From Muribaculaceae bacterium (GTDB lineage: Bacteria > Bacteroidota > Bacteroidia > Bacteroidales > Muribaculaceae), in NCBI GenBank assembly GCA_029056365.1, contig JAIDBM010000119.1, forward strand, positions 1 to 9,639: a stretch of 9,639 bases of DNA, given 5' to 3'. The notes beneath the pieces were generated by a model. That model was not told the DNA's origin. It saw only the letters and a list, made by a program, of their open reading frames with translations, and did not search any database. The position numbers and the translations under genes were made by a program. How positions within the stretch are numbered: the first letter of the stretch is position 1; every line of letters starts with the position of its first letter. Positions 1 through 7,018 of this stretch are shown piece by piece.

Positions 1-1036
1 TGCCGGCAACGACGTCGCCGGAGTAAACGCGGAAGAAGCAGAGACGGCCTACATAGGGGTCGGTTGCAATCTTGAAGGCGAGCGCACACATAGGAGCATC
101 GCTTGAAGGCTCGCGTGTGAGCACTTCGTCGGGATTACCTACGGCATGTCCTTCAACGGCACCTGAGTCGAGCGGGCTGGGCAGATATGCGCAAACTGCG
201 TCAAGCAGGCACTGTACACCCTTGTTCTTGAACGATGAACCAAGAATCATCGGCACAACTTCCATCGAAAGAGTTGCCTTGCGAAGAGCTTTCTTTATTT
301 CTTCTACAGTGATGGTGCTGGGGTCATCGAAGTATTTTGTCATGAGATCATCATCGAACTCGGCGATTTTCTCAAGCATTTTGTCGCGCCATTCTTCTGC
401 TTCGTCCTGAAGGCTGGCGGGAATATCTTCAACTGTATAGTCGGCGCCCATAGTCTCGTCGTGCCAGAAGATAGCCTTCATCTGGATGAGGTCAACCACA
501 CCCTTGAATGTTTCTTCAGCACCGATAGGAATCTGAATCGGACAGGGATTTGCGCCGAGTACGTCCTTGAGCTGGCGAACCACTTCAAAGAAGTTTGCGC
601 CCGAGCGGTCCATCTTGTTCACGTATCCGATACGGGGCACGTTGTATTTGTCGGCCTGACGCCATACAGTCTCAGACTGGGGTTCAACACCACCGACAGC
701 ACAGAAAGTGGCGACAGCGCCATCAAGAATACGGAGCGAGCGTTCAACTTCGACAGTGAAGTCAACGTGTCCCGGAGTGTCGATGAGGTTGATTTTGAAT
801 TTATCGTTATTGTAGTTCCAGAATGTGGTGGTAGCGGCAGAGGTGATTGTGATACCACGCTCCTGCTCCTGCTCCATCCAGTCCATGGTGGCGGCGCCGT
901 CATGAACCTCACCGATTTTGTGAGTCAGACCGGTATAAAAGAGGATACGCTCAGACGTAGTTGTCTTACCGGCATCGATGTGGGCCATGATGCCGATGTT
1001 GCGTGTATATTTAAGTTGTTCGTCGGATTTAGCCAT
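1..1036 (-). CDS. fusA: Elongation factor G, N-terminal 345 residues (runs off the left edge)
   Basis: Translocation GTPase that moves tRNA and mRNA through the ribosome after peptide transfer; cytoplasmic. The reading frame from the ATG at 1036-1034 stays open to the edge. It begins [20 protein letters not shown] and shows the full G domain: P-loop [10 protein letters not shown] (residues 18-27), switch [21 protein letters not shown] and a G5 segment GSSFKNKG. The start of domain II ([23 protein letters not shown]) follows before the edge. All GTPase motifs are intact, so this is the canonical str-operon EF-G and not a degenerate paralogue. It is the third gene of rpsL-rpsG-fusA, 42 nt after rpsG. 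It is the only gene here with a Shine-Dalgarno-like AAGGAA (1043-1048) at good spacing before its start. About half the protein is outside the window. The identification is near certain. Confidence 0.98.
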   Translation of the reverse strand, partial: MAKSDEQLKYTRNIGIMAHIDAGKTTTSERILFYTGLTHKIGEVHDGAATMDWMEQEQERGITITSAATTTFWNYNNDKFKINLIDTPGHVDFTVEVERSLRILDGAVATFCAVGGVEPQSETVWRQADKYNVPRIGYVNKMDRSGANFFEVVRQLKDVLGANPCPIQIPIGAEETFKGVVDLIQMKAIFWHDETMGADYTVEDIPASLQDEAEEWRDKMLEKIAEFDDDLMTKYFDDPSTITVEEIKKALRKATLSMEVVPMILGSSFKNKGVQCLLDAVCAYLPSPLDSGAVEGHAVGNPDEVLTREPSSDAPMCALAFKIATDPYVGRLCFFRVYSGDVVAG

Positions 1037-1042
1037 TTTTGT

Positions 1043-1048
1043 TTCCTT
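1043..1048 (-). promoter_or_regulatory. Shine-Dalgarno-like AAGGAA before fusA
   Basis: Reading leftward, AAGGAA is followed by 6 nt (CAAAAA-like, A-rich) and then the fusA ATG. Spacing and sequence fit a classical ribosome binding site. The other six starts in this window have only A/T-rich or unremarkable upstream sequence, which is the usual state in Bacteroidota. It may be chance in an A-rich 42-nt spacer. Confidence 0.45.
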
Positions 1049-1078
1049 GCTTGGATGTCTGAATCAATGAAAATAAAA

Positions 1079-1555
1079 TCAGAAACGGAAGTGAGCGAAT
1101 GCACGGTTAGCCTCGGCCATTTTGTGCATATCTTCTTTACGTTTGAATGCACCGCCCTGGTCGTTGAAAGCATCGACGATTTCAGCCGCGAGTTTATCGG
1201 CCATAGTTTTGCCGCCGCGCTTACGGGCATAAAGAATGAGGTTCTTCATTGATATCGACTCCTTACGGTCGGGGCGGATTTCAGTAGGCACCTGGAAAGT
1301 GGCACCGCCTACACGACGCGATTTAACCTCCACCTGGGGAGTTACGTTCTCAAGCGCCTTCTTCCATATTTCGAGGGCGGTGAGCTCTTCGTTGGGGAGT
1401 TTAGACTTCACAGTCTCGAGTGCGTTATAGAATATAGTGAAAGCGGTGTTTTTCTTGCCGTCATACATCAGGTGGTTGACGAACTTAGTCACTCTCACAT
1501 CGTTAAAAACGGGATCGGGAAGTACGAGCCGTTTTTTTGGCTTAGCTTTTCTCAT
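1079..1555 (-). CDS. rpsG: 30S ribosomal protein S7
   Basis: Primary 16S rRNA-binding protein of the small-subunit head; it nucleates assembly of the 3' major domain and lines the E site. The product is 158 residues, the normal length. It starts [20 protein letters not shown], contains the family core [18 protein letters not shown] and the rRNA-binding stretch [18 protein letters not shown], and ends [12 protein letters not shown]. The start at 1555 gives the expected basic N-terminus, and no Shine-Dalgarno is visible (upstream GTAAAAAGACTA). It lies second in the str operon, 193 nt after rpsL and 42 nt before fusA. In E. coli S7 represses its own operon by binding the S12-S7 intercistronic RNA; the spacer here is long and holds a stable hairpin, so similar control is possible, but this is inference. 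Confidence 0.99.
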   Translation of the reverse strand: MRKAKPKKRLVLPDPVFNDVRVTKFVNHLMYDGKKNTAFTIFYNALETVKSKLPNEELTALEIWKKALENVTPQVEVKSRRVGGATFQVPTEIRPDRKESISMKNLILYARKRGGKTMADKLAAEIVDAFNDQGGAFKRKEDMHKMAEANRAFAHFRF

Positions 1556-1611
1556 TAGTCTTTTTACGAGTTGTGTTTTTGAATGCTTGGTTGCTTGCAG
1601 CTTGTATCTTC

Positions 1612-1634
1612 AGCCGCGTCCTCTGACGCCGGCT
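1612..1634 (-). promoter_or_regulatory. GC-rich hairpin in the rpsL-rpsG spacer, candidate S7 control element
   Basis: On the transcribed (leftward) strand, GCCGGCGTC, loop AGAG and GACGCGGC form an 8-bp stem with one bulged G, closed by a further A-T pair (1612/1634). It stands out in an otherwise A/T-rich 193-nt spacer and lies 56 nt upstream of the rpsG start. No T-run follows, so it is not an intrinsic terminator. A second small hairpin, GAGTC-ACC-GACTC (1733-1745), lies just after the rpsL stop. I saw no internal promoter in the spacer. A role in S7 autoregulation or RNA processing is inferred by analogy with the E. coli str operon. Confidence 0.5.
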
Positions 1635-1748
1635 TACTCAACCATTTATGCCTGGTAGCTTTTCAAGAATGTCAAAAACGAGATTTGATTTTGATTTAAA
1701 GAATCTCGCGGAGCTTTAAGATTTCTTCACCAGAGTCACCGACTCCGA

Positions 1749-2138
1749 TTACTTCTTGGCTGCTCCAGCCTTGGGACGCTTGGCTCCGTATTTAGAACGG
1801 CGCTGGGTACGGTCTTTGACACCGGAGGTATCGAGAGTACCGCGAACAATGTGGTAACGCACACCGGGAAGGTCCTTCACACGACCGCCGCGCACCAGCA
1901 CTATAGAGTGTTCCTGGAGGTTGTGACCTTCACCGGGGATATAGGAGTTTACTTCCTTACCGTTGGTGAGACGTACACGAGCGACTTTACGCATAGCCGA
2001 GTTAGGCTTCTTGGGAGTGGTGGTGTAGACACGCACGCACACACCGCGACGCTGGGGGCAGCTGTCGAGCGCGGGCGACTTGCTCTTGTCTTCCAGAGCC
2101 ACACGTCCTTTTCTTACTAATTGCTGAATAGTAGGCAT
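1749..2138 (-). CDS. rpsL: 30S ribosomal protein S12
   Basis: Decoding-centre protein of the small subunit that controls tRNA selection accuracy. It has 129 residues, starting [12 protein letters not shown], with the family signature [24 protein letters not shown] (residues 28-51) and [28 protein letters not shown] (69-96). Lys43 and Lys88, whose changes give streptomycin resistance in many bacteria, are both present in the wild-type form. Asp89, the residue that RimO methylthiolates in E. coli, is kept. The C-terminus ends in a short [10 protein letters not shown] tail. It is the first gene of the str operon, behind a near-consensus promoter and a leader of about 140 nt. The start has no Shine-Dalgarno, only A-rich sequence (CAAACAAACTAAG). 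Identification is near certain. Confidence 0.99.
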   Translation of the reverse strand: MPTIQQLVRKGRVALEDKSKSPALDSCPQRRGVCVRVYTTTPKKPNSAMRKVARVRLTNGKEVNSYIPGEGHNLQEHSIVLVRGGRVKDLPGVRYHIVRGTLDTSGVKDRTQRRSKYGAKRPKAGAAKK

Positions 2139-2278
2139 CTTAGTTTGTTTGGTTTTACTTTGGTTTTCTTATCGTTTTTTGATGTTGTTTCAATCATAAA
2201 ACAGCACACTCACACATCGAGCTATCGCTTTCACAGTCAAGTGAATAGTCACACGCTCATGCACAAATGCCCTATTTT
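2139..2278 (-). promoter_or_regulatory. Leader of the str operon mRNA with a nested hairpin
   Basis: This untranslated stretch lies between the predicted transcription start (about 2278) and the rpsL ATG. It contains TTCAC-loop-GTGAA (2230-2245, a perfect 5-bp stem with a 6-nt loop), enclosed by a possible outer GAGC/GCTC pairing (2219-2222 with 2255-2258). The 3' half, next to rpsL, is A-rich and probably unstructured, which suits Shine-Dalgarno-independent initiation. No open reading frame in it looks real. A regulatory role is inference. Confidence 0.4.
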
Positions 2279-2284
2279 TCGCTG

Positions 2285-2316
2285 CAAAGATAGCAATTAT
2301 TTTCCTAACTGCCAAA
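2285..2316 (-). promoter_or_regulatory. Promoter of the rpsL-rpsG-fusA operon (Bacteroides housekeeping type)
   Basis: Reading leftward, TTTG (2316-2313) is followed by 20 nt and then TATCTTTG (2292-2285). This matches the Bacteroides -33/-7 consensus TTTG-N19-21-TAnnTTTG at every fixed position. Transcription should begin about 7 nt further on, near 2278. The -33 element sits inside a perfect 10-bp palindrome CAAATATTTG (2313-2322). Confidence 0.8.
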
Positions 2317-2338
2317 TATTTGACGCTTATTTTCGCCG

Positions 2339-2361
2339 TGTATTATCGTCATGTATTATCG
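2339..2361. repeat. Two copies of a 10-bp direct repeat TGTATTATCG, period 13
   Basis: TGTATTATCG occurs at 2339-2348 and again at 2352-2361 with a 3-bp spacer. The pair lies 16-45 bp upstream of the str promoter's -33 element. It may be a duplication left by replication slippage or a pair of protein-binding sites; the sequence does not decide. Confidence 0.75.
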
Positions 2362-2362
2362 C

Positions 2363-2400
2363 CCGATGTTCTCGCCTGTTGTTCAGTCCGATGTTCTCGC
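2363..2400. repeat. Two copies of a 13-bp direct repeat CCGATGTTCTCGC, period 25
   Basis: CCGATGTTCTCGC is present at 2363-2375 and 2388-2400, exact in both copies, with 12 bp between them. It follows directly after the 10-bp repeat pair. A small hairpin GAAGC-CAAAA-GCTTC (2402-2416) comes next. None of this overlaps a gene I believe in. The function is unknown. Confidence 0.75.
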
Positions 2401-2449
2401 TGAAGCCAAAAGCTTCGTGCCGACGCCTTGATCCATGCCGACCTTCTGC

Positions 2450-2485
2450 AAAAAAGTCGCCCTATCATTTCGATAAGACGACTTT
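2450..2485 (-). terminator. Rho-independent terminator of the outer-membrane receptor gene
   Basis: On the leftward strand, AAAGTCGTCTTATC (2485-2472), loop GAAAT and GATAGGGCGACTTT (2466-2453) form a 14-bp stem followed by six Ts (2455-2450). Two of the pairs are G-U wobbles only on this strand; on the other strand they would be A-C mismatches, which fixes the direction as leftward. It begins 44 bp after the receptor stop codon and so separates the receptor from the str operon. Confidence 0.85.
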
Positions 2486-2529
2486 CTTTATTGAAAAGGC
2501 CTTGCTGCTGTACAGACCGGACGATGGAA

Positions 2530-4992
2530 TTACATGCCGCCACCTCCGGCTCCGCCGCCCGATGCTCCCGATGCGCTTGTGCCTCCGACCACGTCATCGT
2601 TATTGATGCTGCGTGCTGTTTTCTTTACGCTGGCATTCATTGAGCCGAAACGATAGCTCACACTGAGTTTCACACCCTTCACCCGGGTCATAGTCGAGTA
2701 ATTCACTCCTGTATAGTCGCCGTTGACCGTACGGTTTGTCCATCGGCGACTGCTGCGTCCGATCGGATTCGAGGCCTCGATGCGGACATTCAGGCGGTCT
2801 TCCTTCAGGAAACTGCGTCCCAGCGACAGTCGCCACATAAAGCAATTCGAGAATCGTCCGTTGTCGTTGTAGCTGTACACATCCGAGGGCTGGCCGCTGA
2901 ACATGAAACCACCGAGCTGAGCCGAAATCTTCCATGGCAGTTTATGACTGTACTGGGCATAGAAGAACGGTGTCCATCTTGAAAGCTCCATTCCCGACTG
3001 AGTGAAGCGATTGTAGCTGACTCCGGCATTAGCCATCAGACTTATATTTCTCGTAAGCGACCACTGGGCGAAACCGCTCATGTTCAGTTCTCGCCGGTGT
3101 CCGATGTTACGGTACGTGCTCACCATCACATCATCCTCAAGCCAGTTCACAGCAGCTATTCCATTGTTGGATATCTCGTAATTCACCGAGAGATTACAAT
3201 TGAATTTCATGGCTATATACATATATGTAAGCTTGAGCGAATGATGCATGGCCGATTTCAAATCCGGATTACCATAGTTTTTCGACGATGGAGTCTCATT
3301 CACCGTAGGGTTCAGATAATTGATGCCCGGACGGTTGATTCTGGCAGCGTAATTGAATGCAAGCGAATTGGCATCGTTTATCTGCCATGAGGCCGCAGCC
3401 GAAGGCACAAGGTCGTTCAGGTTGCTGCTATAGCCGGGATAGTCGCCGCTTTCTCCGGCCTTAAGATGCGAATATTCGTAACGAAGTCCGGCACGAAGAC
3501 CCACTTTCTTGATTTTTGCGGAATACTGTGCATAAAACGCAGCGACATCCGTTATATGCGAGAACTCGTCGTCGATAACATGCGAACCAATATAATCGTA
3601 GTAATCTTTCGAATGATTACGCCTTATAATCGCCTTCGCTCCAAGGTCGACACTGTGTATTTTCGCAAAGGGCTTCGTCCAGTCGAACTGGAAGGTGTGT
3701 TCTATAAATCGAAGATTCGTTCTGGACTCCACTCCCGAATAGTCAACTGGTGAATTGATAAAATCATGATACAAAGTCGTAGATTCACCATTGTTTTTAT
3801 TTGTCGACACCTGATAGGAGACGTTTATCATTTCTCCCGGATTACGCATCATATGCTGATAATTCACATTCGCATCAATGTCGAGATAATCGGTATTCGG
3901 CACCTTTCCTGTTGTCCGGTAGCTGTAGAGAGTTTCTCCTTTCGGACCGGTCATGGAGTTAAATCCGGCACTTTCAGAGGTGAATCCGTAATAATATCCG
4001 TTTACTTCAGCGGTGAACAGATTGAGCGAGTCGAGTTCATACGAAGCTTCAGCGCCGAAATATGTCATATTACCGCTGTTCTCAGACTTGGAACTGGACC
4101 TGGTGCTGTTGCCGTTGTTATAAAACATCTCCGAAAAAGACTCGCTCTGGCGCTCCCTGCGGCTGAAATTCCGGTAACCGCCATACAACGAAAATGTAAC
4201 CTTGTCGACCTGCGAGTTAAGCCACAGATTCGCACCCGGGATAAGATTTTTGTCGCCTATATCTATGCCCGCGCTGCCCATCACGCCTTTTACCGCCACA
4301 TCATCGAGAGTTACAATGTTCAGTATCGCGCCAACACCTTCGGCATCGTATTTCGCGCCGGGCTCGGTTATAACCTCGATTCGCTTTATCATAGAGGCGG
4401 GAATAGCCTTGAAGATCTCAGCAGCGTTGTTTGAATAGCTTTTCGACGGACGCCCGTTCTTATAAACCTGAAAATTCGATGAACCGTTTATTGTTATCGT
4501 GCCGTCGGAATCCACCGACACCATCGGCACCTTGCGCAGCATTTCGCTAAGCGTGCTCGTGGGCGCTTCACTGTCGGCCTGTACGTCATATCCCACACGG
4601 TCGATTTCTTTTGTCACAAGCGGTTTCTGCGCCACCACCTCGAGTTCGCCCAGTGTGTTTTCTGTCGGACTCATGACTATAGTGCCGAGGTCAACCGGGT
4701 CTACGGCATTTGCTGCACGGAATGCCACCGTCTTGTCAGCCGAGCCTACATAGGAAAGCGACAGCAGGTATTCTCCCGCCTTTACTACATTGGTTGAGAT
4801 TTCGCCCTCCGCTCCGGCGGTTCCGGCCGTAACAATTTTAGTTGTGTCTGCCTTATTATAGACGTGGTAAGTGGCGAATGCCTGGGGTTCCCCATCTGCA
4901 TCAACCACTTTTCCGCTGAGTCTGAATGCTTGTGCGGCCAGCGGTGCCGCAATAATCATCAGCGCCGAAAGCGCCTTGCCGATTGCTGACAT
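2530..4992 (-). CDS. Outer-membrane beta-barrel receptor, TonB-linked, PF14905-like
   Basis: Predicted outer-membrane protein of 820 residues whose ligand is unknown. A signal peptide is clear: Lys6, a hydrophobic core LSALMIIAAPLA and a likely cut after AQA (residue 22). Next comes a carboxypeptidase-regulatory-like domain (about 24-110), then a plug-like region (about 113-230) with LGELEVVAQKPLVTKEIDRVGYDV, the segment LSEMLRKVPMVSVDSDGTITING and the plug signature IKRIEVITEPGAKYDAEGVGAILNIVT. The rest, to Phe782, is alternating aromatic/polar barrel sequence with many Asn/Tyr-rich loops. This layout fits the Bacteroidota 'outer membrane beta-barrel family' (PF14905), not SusC, since SusC-type hallmarks and a SusD partner gene are absent. 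After the last strand (LSVSYRF) there is a 38-residue tail, SINNDDVV then a Gly/Ser/Ala run ending GGGGM. It is single-gene, flanked by its own terminator and an upstream terminator. Confidence 0.9.
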   Translation of the reverse strand: MSAIGKALSALMIIAAPLAAQAFRLSGKVVDADGEPQAFATYHVYNKADTTKIVTAGTAGAEGEISTNVVKAGEYLLSLSYVGSADKTVAFRAANAVDPVDLGTIVMSPTENTLGELEVVAQKPLVTKEIDRVGYDVQADSEAPTSTLSEMLRKVPMVSVDSDGTITINGSSNFQVYKNGRPSKSYSNNAAEIFKAIPASMIKRIEVITEPGAKYDAEGVGAILNIVTLDDVAVKGVMGSAGIDIGDKNLIPGANLWLNSQVDKVTFSLYGGYRNFSRRERQSESFSEMFYNNGNSTRSSSKSENSGNMTYFGAEASYELDSLNLFTAEVNGYYYGFTSESAGFNSMTGPKGETLYSYRTTGKVPNTDYLDIDANVNYQHMMRNPGEMINVSYQVSTNKNNGESTTLYHDFINSPVDYSGVESRTNLRFIEHTFQFDWTKPFAKIHSVDLGAKAIIRRNHSKDYYDYIGSHVIDDEFSHITDVAAFYAQYSAKIKKVGLRAGLRYEYSHLKAGESGDYPGYSSNLNDLVPSAAASWQINDANSLAFNYAARINRPGINYLNPTVNETPSSKNYGNPDLKSAMHHSLKLTYMYIAMKFNCNLSVNYEISNNGIAAVNWLEDDVMVSTYRNIGHRRELNMSGFAQWSLTRNISLMANAGVSYNRFTQSGMELSRWTPFFYAQYSHKLPWKISAQLGGFMFSGQPSDVYSYNDNGRFSNCFMWRLSLGRSFLKEDRLNVRIEASNPIGRSSRRWTNRTVNGDYTGVNYSTMTRVKGVKLSVSYRFGSMNASVKKTARSINNDDVVGGTSASGASGGGAGGGGM

Positions 4993-5090
4993 AATGTGTC
5001 TTTGAATTTGTTTGGAAACGTGTAATAAATATTGATTGTAGATTAGTGCCGCGATATGTGAGACACGCTTATAAGACGCATCCGCCGATG

Positions 5091-5123
5091 AAAAGTTACA
5101 CCTTGCCTGTTAAAATACATAAA
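5091..5123 (-). promoter_or_regulatory. Possible promoter of the outer-membrane receptor gene
   Basis: Reading leftward, TTTA (5123-5120), 21 nt and TAACTTTT (5098-5091) give a 7 of 8 match to the -7 element and 3 of 4 to the -33 element of Bacteroides promoters. The leader to the ATG would be about 90 nt. The -33 element overlaps the T-run of the rpsA terminator. This is the best candidate in the 185-bp gap between the genes but is weaker than the other promoters here. Confidence 0.35.
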
Positions 5124-5158
5124 AAAAAGCGGTGATGCCGTCTGACATCACCGCTTTT
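5121..5158 (-). terminator. Rho-independent terminator of rpsA
   Basis: A perfect 13-bp stem, AAAAGCGGTGATG (5125-5137) and CATCACCGCTTTT (5146-5158), with an 8-nt loop. On the leftward strand it ends in a run of eight Ts (5128-5121), against four on the other strand, so it works leftward. It begins 19 bp after the rpsA stop codon. Confidence 0.95.
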
Positions 5159-5177
5159 AAATGATATTATCGAAATA

Positions 5178-6953
5178 TTACTTCGAGAGTTTTTCTTTGA
5201 GCGCTGCAAGAGCCTCGAGGTCGCCGAGAGTGGTTTTTTCGAGGGGAGCCTGCACGGGAGCTTCTTCGCGCGGTGCCTTGGGAGCACGTTTCGCCTTGCG
5301 TTCAGCTGCCTTTTCAGCACGAACTTCATCTTCAAAGATGCGGCTGTGCGAAAGAATGATGCGCTTGCTGTCCTTGTTGAATTCGATAACCTTGAAGTTG
5401 AGTTTTTCGTCAACCTTGGCAGTTGTTCCGTCTTCTTTCACAAGGTGCTTGGGAGTAGCGAAGCCTTCAACACCATAGGGAAGAGCCACAACAGCACCCT
5501 TGTCGAGCATTTCAACAATAGTACCTTCGTGTACCGAACCTACAGTAAATACGGTTTCGAACACATCCCAGGGGTTTTCTTCGAGCTGCTTGTGGCCGAG
5601 GCTCAGACGACGGTTGTCCTTGTCGATGGCGAGAACTTCCACTTCGATGTCAGCACCGATCTGAGTGAATTCGCTGGGGTGTTTGATTTTCTTGGTCCAG
5701 CTGAGGTCGCTGATATGGATAAGTCCGTCCACACCTTCTTCGATTTCCACGAATACACCGAAGTTGGTGAAGTTGCGTACCTTTGCAGTGTGACGCGAAC
5801 CGAGAGGATATTTGGTTTCGATGTTTTCCCAGGGATCGTTCTTGAGCTGCTTGATACCGAGGCTCATCTTGCGCTCCTCGCGGTCGAGGGTAAGGATAAC
5901 TGCTTCTACTTCGTCACCTACCTTCATGAAGTCCTGAGCGCTGCGGAGGTGCTGCGACCACGACATTTCGCTTACATGGATAAGGCCTTCCACACCGGGA
6001 GCGATTTCGAGGAATGCGCCGTAATCGGCCATTACAACTACGCGGCCCTTAACGTGGTCACCAACCTTGAGGTCGGCGCTGAGGGCATCCCATGGGTGAG
6101 GATGAAGCTGCTTCAGACCAAGTGCGATACGTTTCTTTTCGTCATCGAAGTCGAGGATTACCACGTTGAGCTTCTGGTCGAGTTCTACCACTTCGCTCGG
6201 GTGGCTTACGCGGCCCCAGCTGAGGTCAGTGATGTGAATAAGACCGTCGACACCGCCGAGGTCGATGAACACACCGTAGCTGGTGATGTTCTTGACAGTA
6301 CCTTCGAGAACCTGGCCCTTTTCGAGCTTGCTGATGATTTCGCGCTTCTGCTGTTCGAGTTCGGCCTCGATGAGAGCCTTGTGCGATACAACAACGTTTT
6401 TGAATTCTTCGTTGATCTTGACCACCTTGAATTCCATGGTCTTGCCAACGAACATATCGTAGTCGCGGATAGGCTTGACGTCAATCTGCGAACCGGGGAG
6501 GAAGGCTTCAATGCCGAATACATCGACAATCATGCCGCCTTTTGTACGGCACTTGATGAAACCTTTGATAATTTCGTCGTTAGCGAGGGCGGCATTGATA
6601 CGCTCCCAGCTGCGGGATGCGCGTGCCTTGCGGTGAGACAGGATAAGCTGACCTTTCTTGTCTTCCTGGTTTTCAATGAACACTTCCACAACATCGCCGA
6701 CCTTGATGTCGGGGTTGTAGCGGAATTCGTTCATGGGGATGATTCCGTCTGACTTGTAGCCGATGTTAACCACAGCCTCACGCTTGTTGAGGGCGATGAT
6801 GGTACCTTCGATTACGTCTTTGTCTTTAACGGTGTTGAGCGACTCGTCGTAAGTTTTGGTGAGTTCCTCACGGGATTTTTCACCAGCGGTTTCGCCGTTT
6901 TCGTAGGCGTCCCAGTCGAAATCTTCGACCGGAGAGTTTTTGAGTTCAGTCAT
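5178..6953 (-). CDS. rpsA: 30S ribosomal protein S1
   Basis: Large RNA-binding ribosomal protein that helps load and unfold mRNA on the small subunit. It has 591 residues with six S1 (OB-fold) repeats at about 44-109, 126-192, 213-281, 298-369, 385-455 and 472-537. Repeats 3-5 carry the clearest signature (YGVFIDLGGVDGLIHITDLSW, YGAFLEIAPGVEGLIHVSEMSW, FGVFVEIEEGVDGLIHISDLSW). Repeats 1 and 2 are more divergent, as is normal for the ribosome-binding end. An acidic N-terminal segment of about 40 residues precedes repeat 1. A charged Ala/Lys/Glu tail (538-591) ends TLGDLEALAALKEKLSK, a form I associate with Bacteroidota S1. The start at 6953 follows A/T-rich sequence (ATTAACTTTTTAA) with no Shine-Dalgarno. 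The gene is a single transcription unit with its own strong promoter and terminator. Confidence 0.98.
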   Translation of the reverse strand: MTELKNSPVEDFDWDAYENGETAGEKSREELTKTYDESLNTVKDKDVIEGTIIALNKREAVVNIGYKSDGIIPMNEFRYNPDIKVGDVVEVFIENQEDKKGQLILSHRKARASRSWERINAALANDEIIKGFIKCRTKGGMIVDVFGIEAFLPGSQIDVKPIRDYDMFVGKTMEFKVVKINEEFKNVVVSHKALIEAELEQQKREIISKLEKGQVLEGTVKNITSYGVFIDLGGVDGLIHITDLSWGRVSHPSEVVELDQKLNVVILDFDDEKKRIALGLKQLHPHPWDALSADLKVGDHVKGRVVVMADYGAFLEIAPGVEGLIHVSEMSWSQHLRSAQDFMKVGDEVEAVILTLDREERKMSLGIKQLKNDPWENIETKYPLGSRHTAKVRNFTNFGVFVEIEEGVDGLIHISDLSWTKKIKHPSEFTQIGADIEVEVLAIDKDNRRLSLGHKQLEENPWDVFETVFTVGSVHEGTIVEMLDKGAVVALPYGVEGFATPKHLVKEDGTTAKVDEKLNFKVIEFNKDSKRIILSHSRIFEDEVRAEKAAERKAKRAPKAPREEAPVQAPLEKTTLGDLEALAALKEKLSK

Positions 6954-7018
6954 TTAAAAAGTTAATAAATATGGTTAATTATGCTGCACGGACGCACGTA
7001 GTGCACGCCAATACGGGG

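Noticed and set aside
461..1252. A 263-codon rightward open frame across fusA and rpsG
   Set aside because: It is antisense to two certain genes and spans their spacer; its translation has no recognisable features.
1612..1634. Intrinsic terminator between rpsL and rpsG
   Set aside because: The hairpin is GC-rich but no T-run follows on the transcribed strand, and rpsG and fusA need transcription to continue.
1749..2138. Streptomycin-resistance substitution in S12
   Set aside because: Lys43 and Lys88 are both unchanged, and the surrounding residues match the family.
2339..2400. CRISPR-like array
   Set aside because: Each of the two repeats occurs only twice, with units of 10 and 13 bp and spacers of 3 and 12 bp. 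This is too short and too few for a CRISPR array.
2349..2597. An 82-codon leftward open frame overlapping the receptor 3' end
   Set aside because: It begins inside the receptor gene in another frame and runs through the terminator hairpin; no start signal or family likeness.
2121..2606. A 161-codon rightward open frame through the str promoter region
   Set aside because: It overlaps the rpsL start, the str promoter, both repeat pairs and the receptor terminator in antisense. It has no promoter or known domain, and its translation is low-complexity in places.
3766..4434. A 222-codon rightward open frame inside the receptor gene
   Set aside because: Antisense to the barrel and plug coding sequence, with no features of a real protein.
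5346..6752. A 468-codon rightward open frame across rpsA
   Set aside because: It is fully antisense to S1, whose six domains are beyond doubt. The frame's His/Val/Asp-rich translation is a mirror of S1 codon use and shows no domain of its own.
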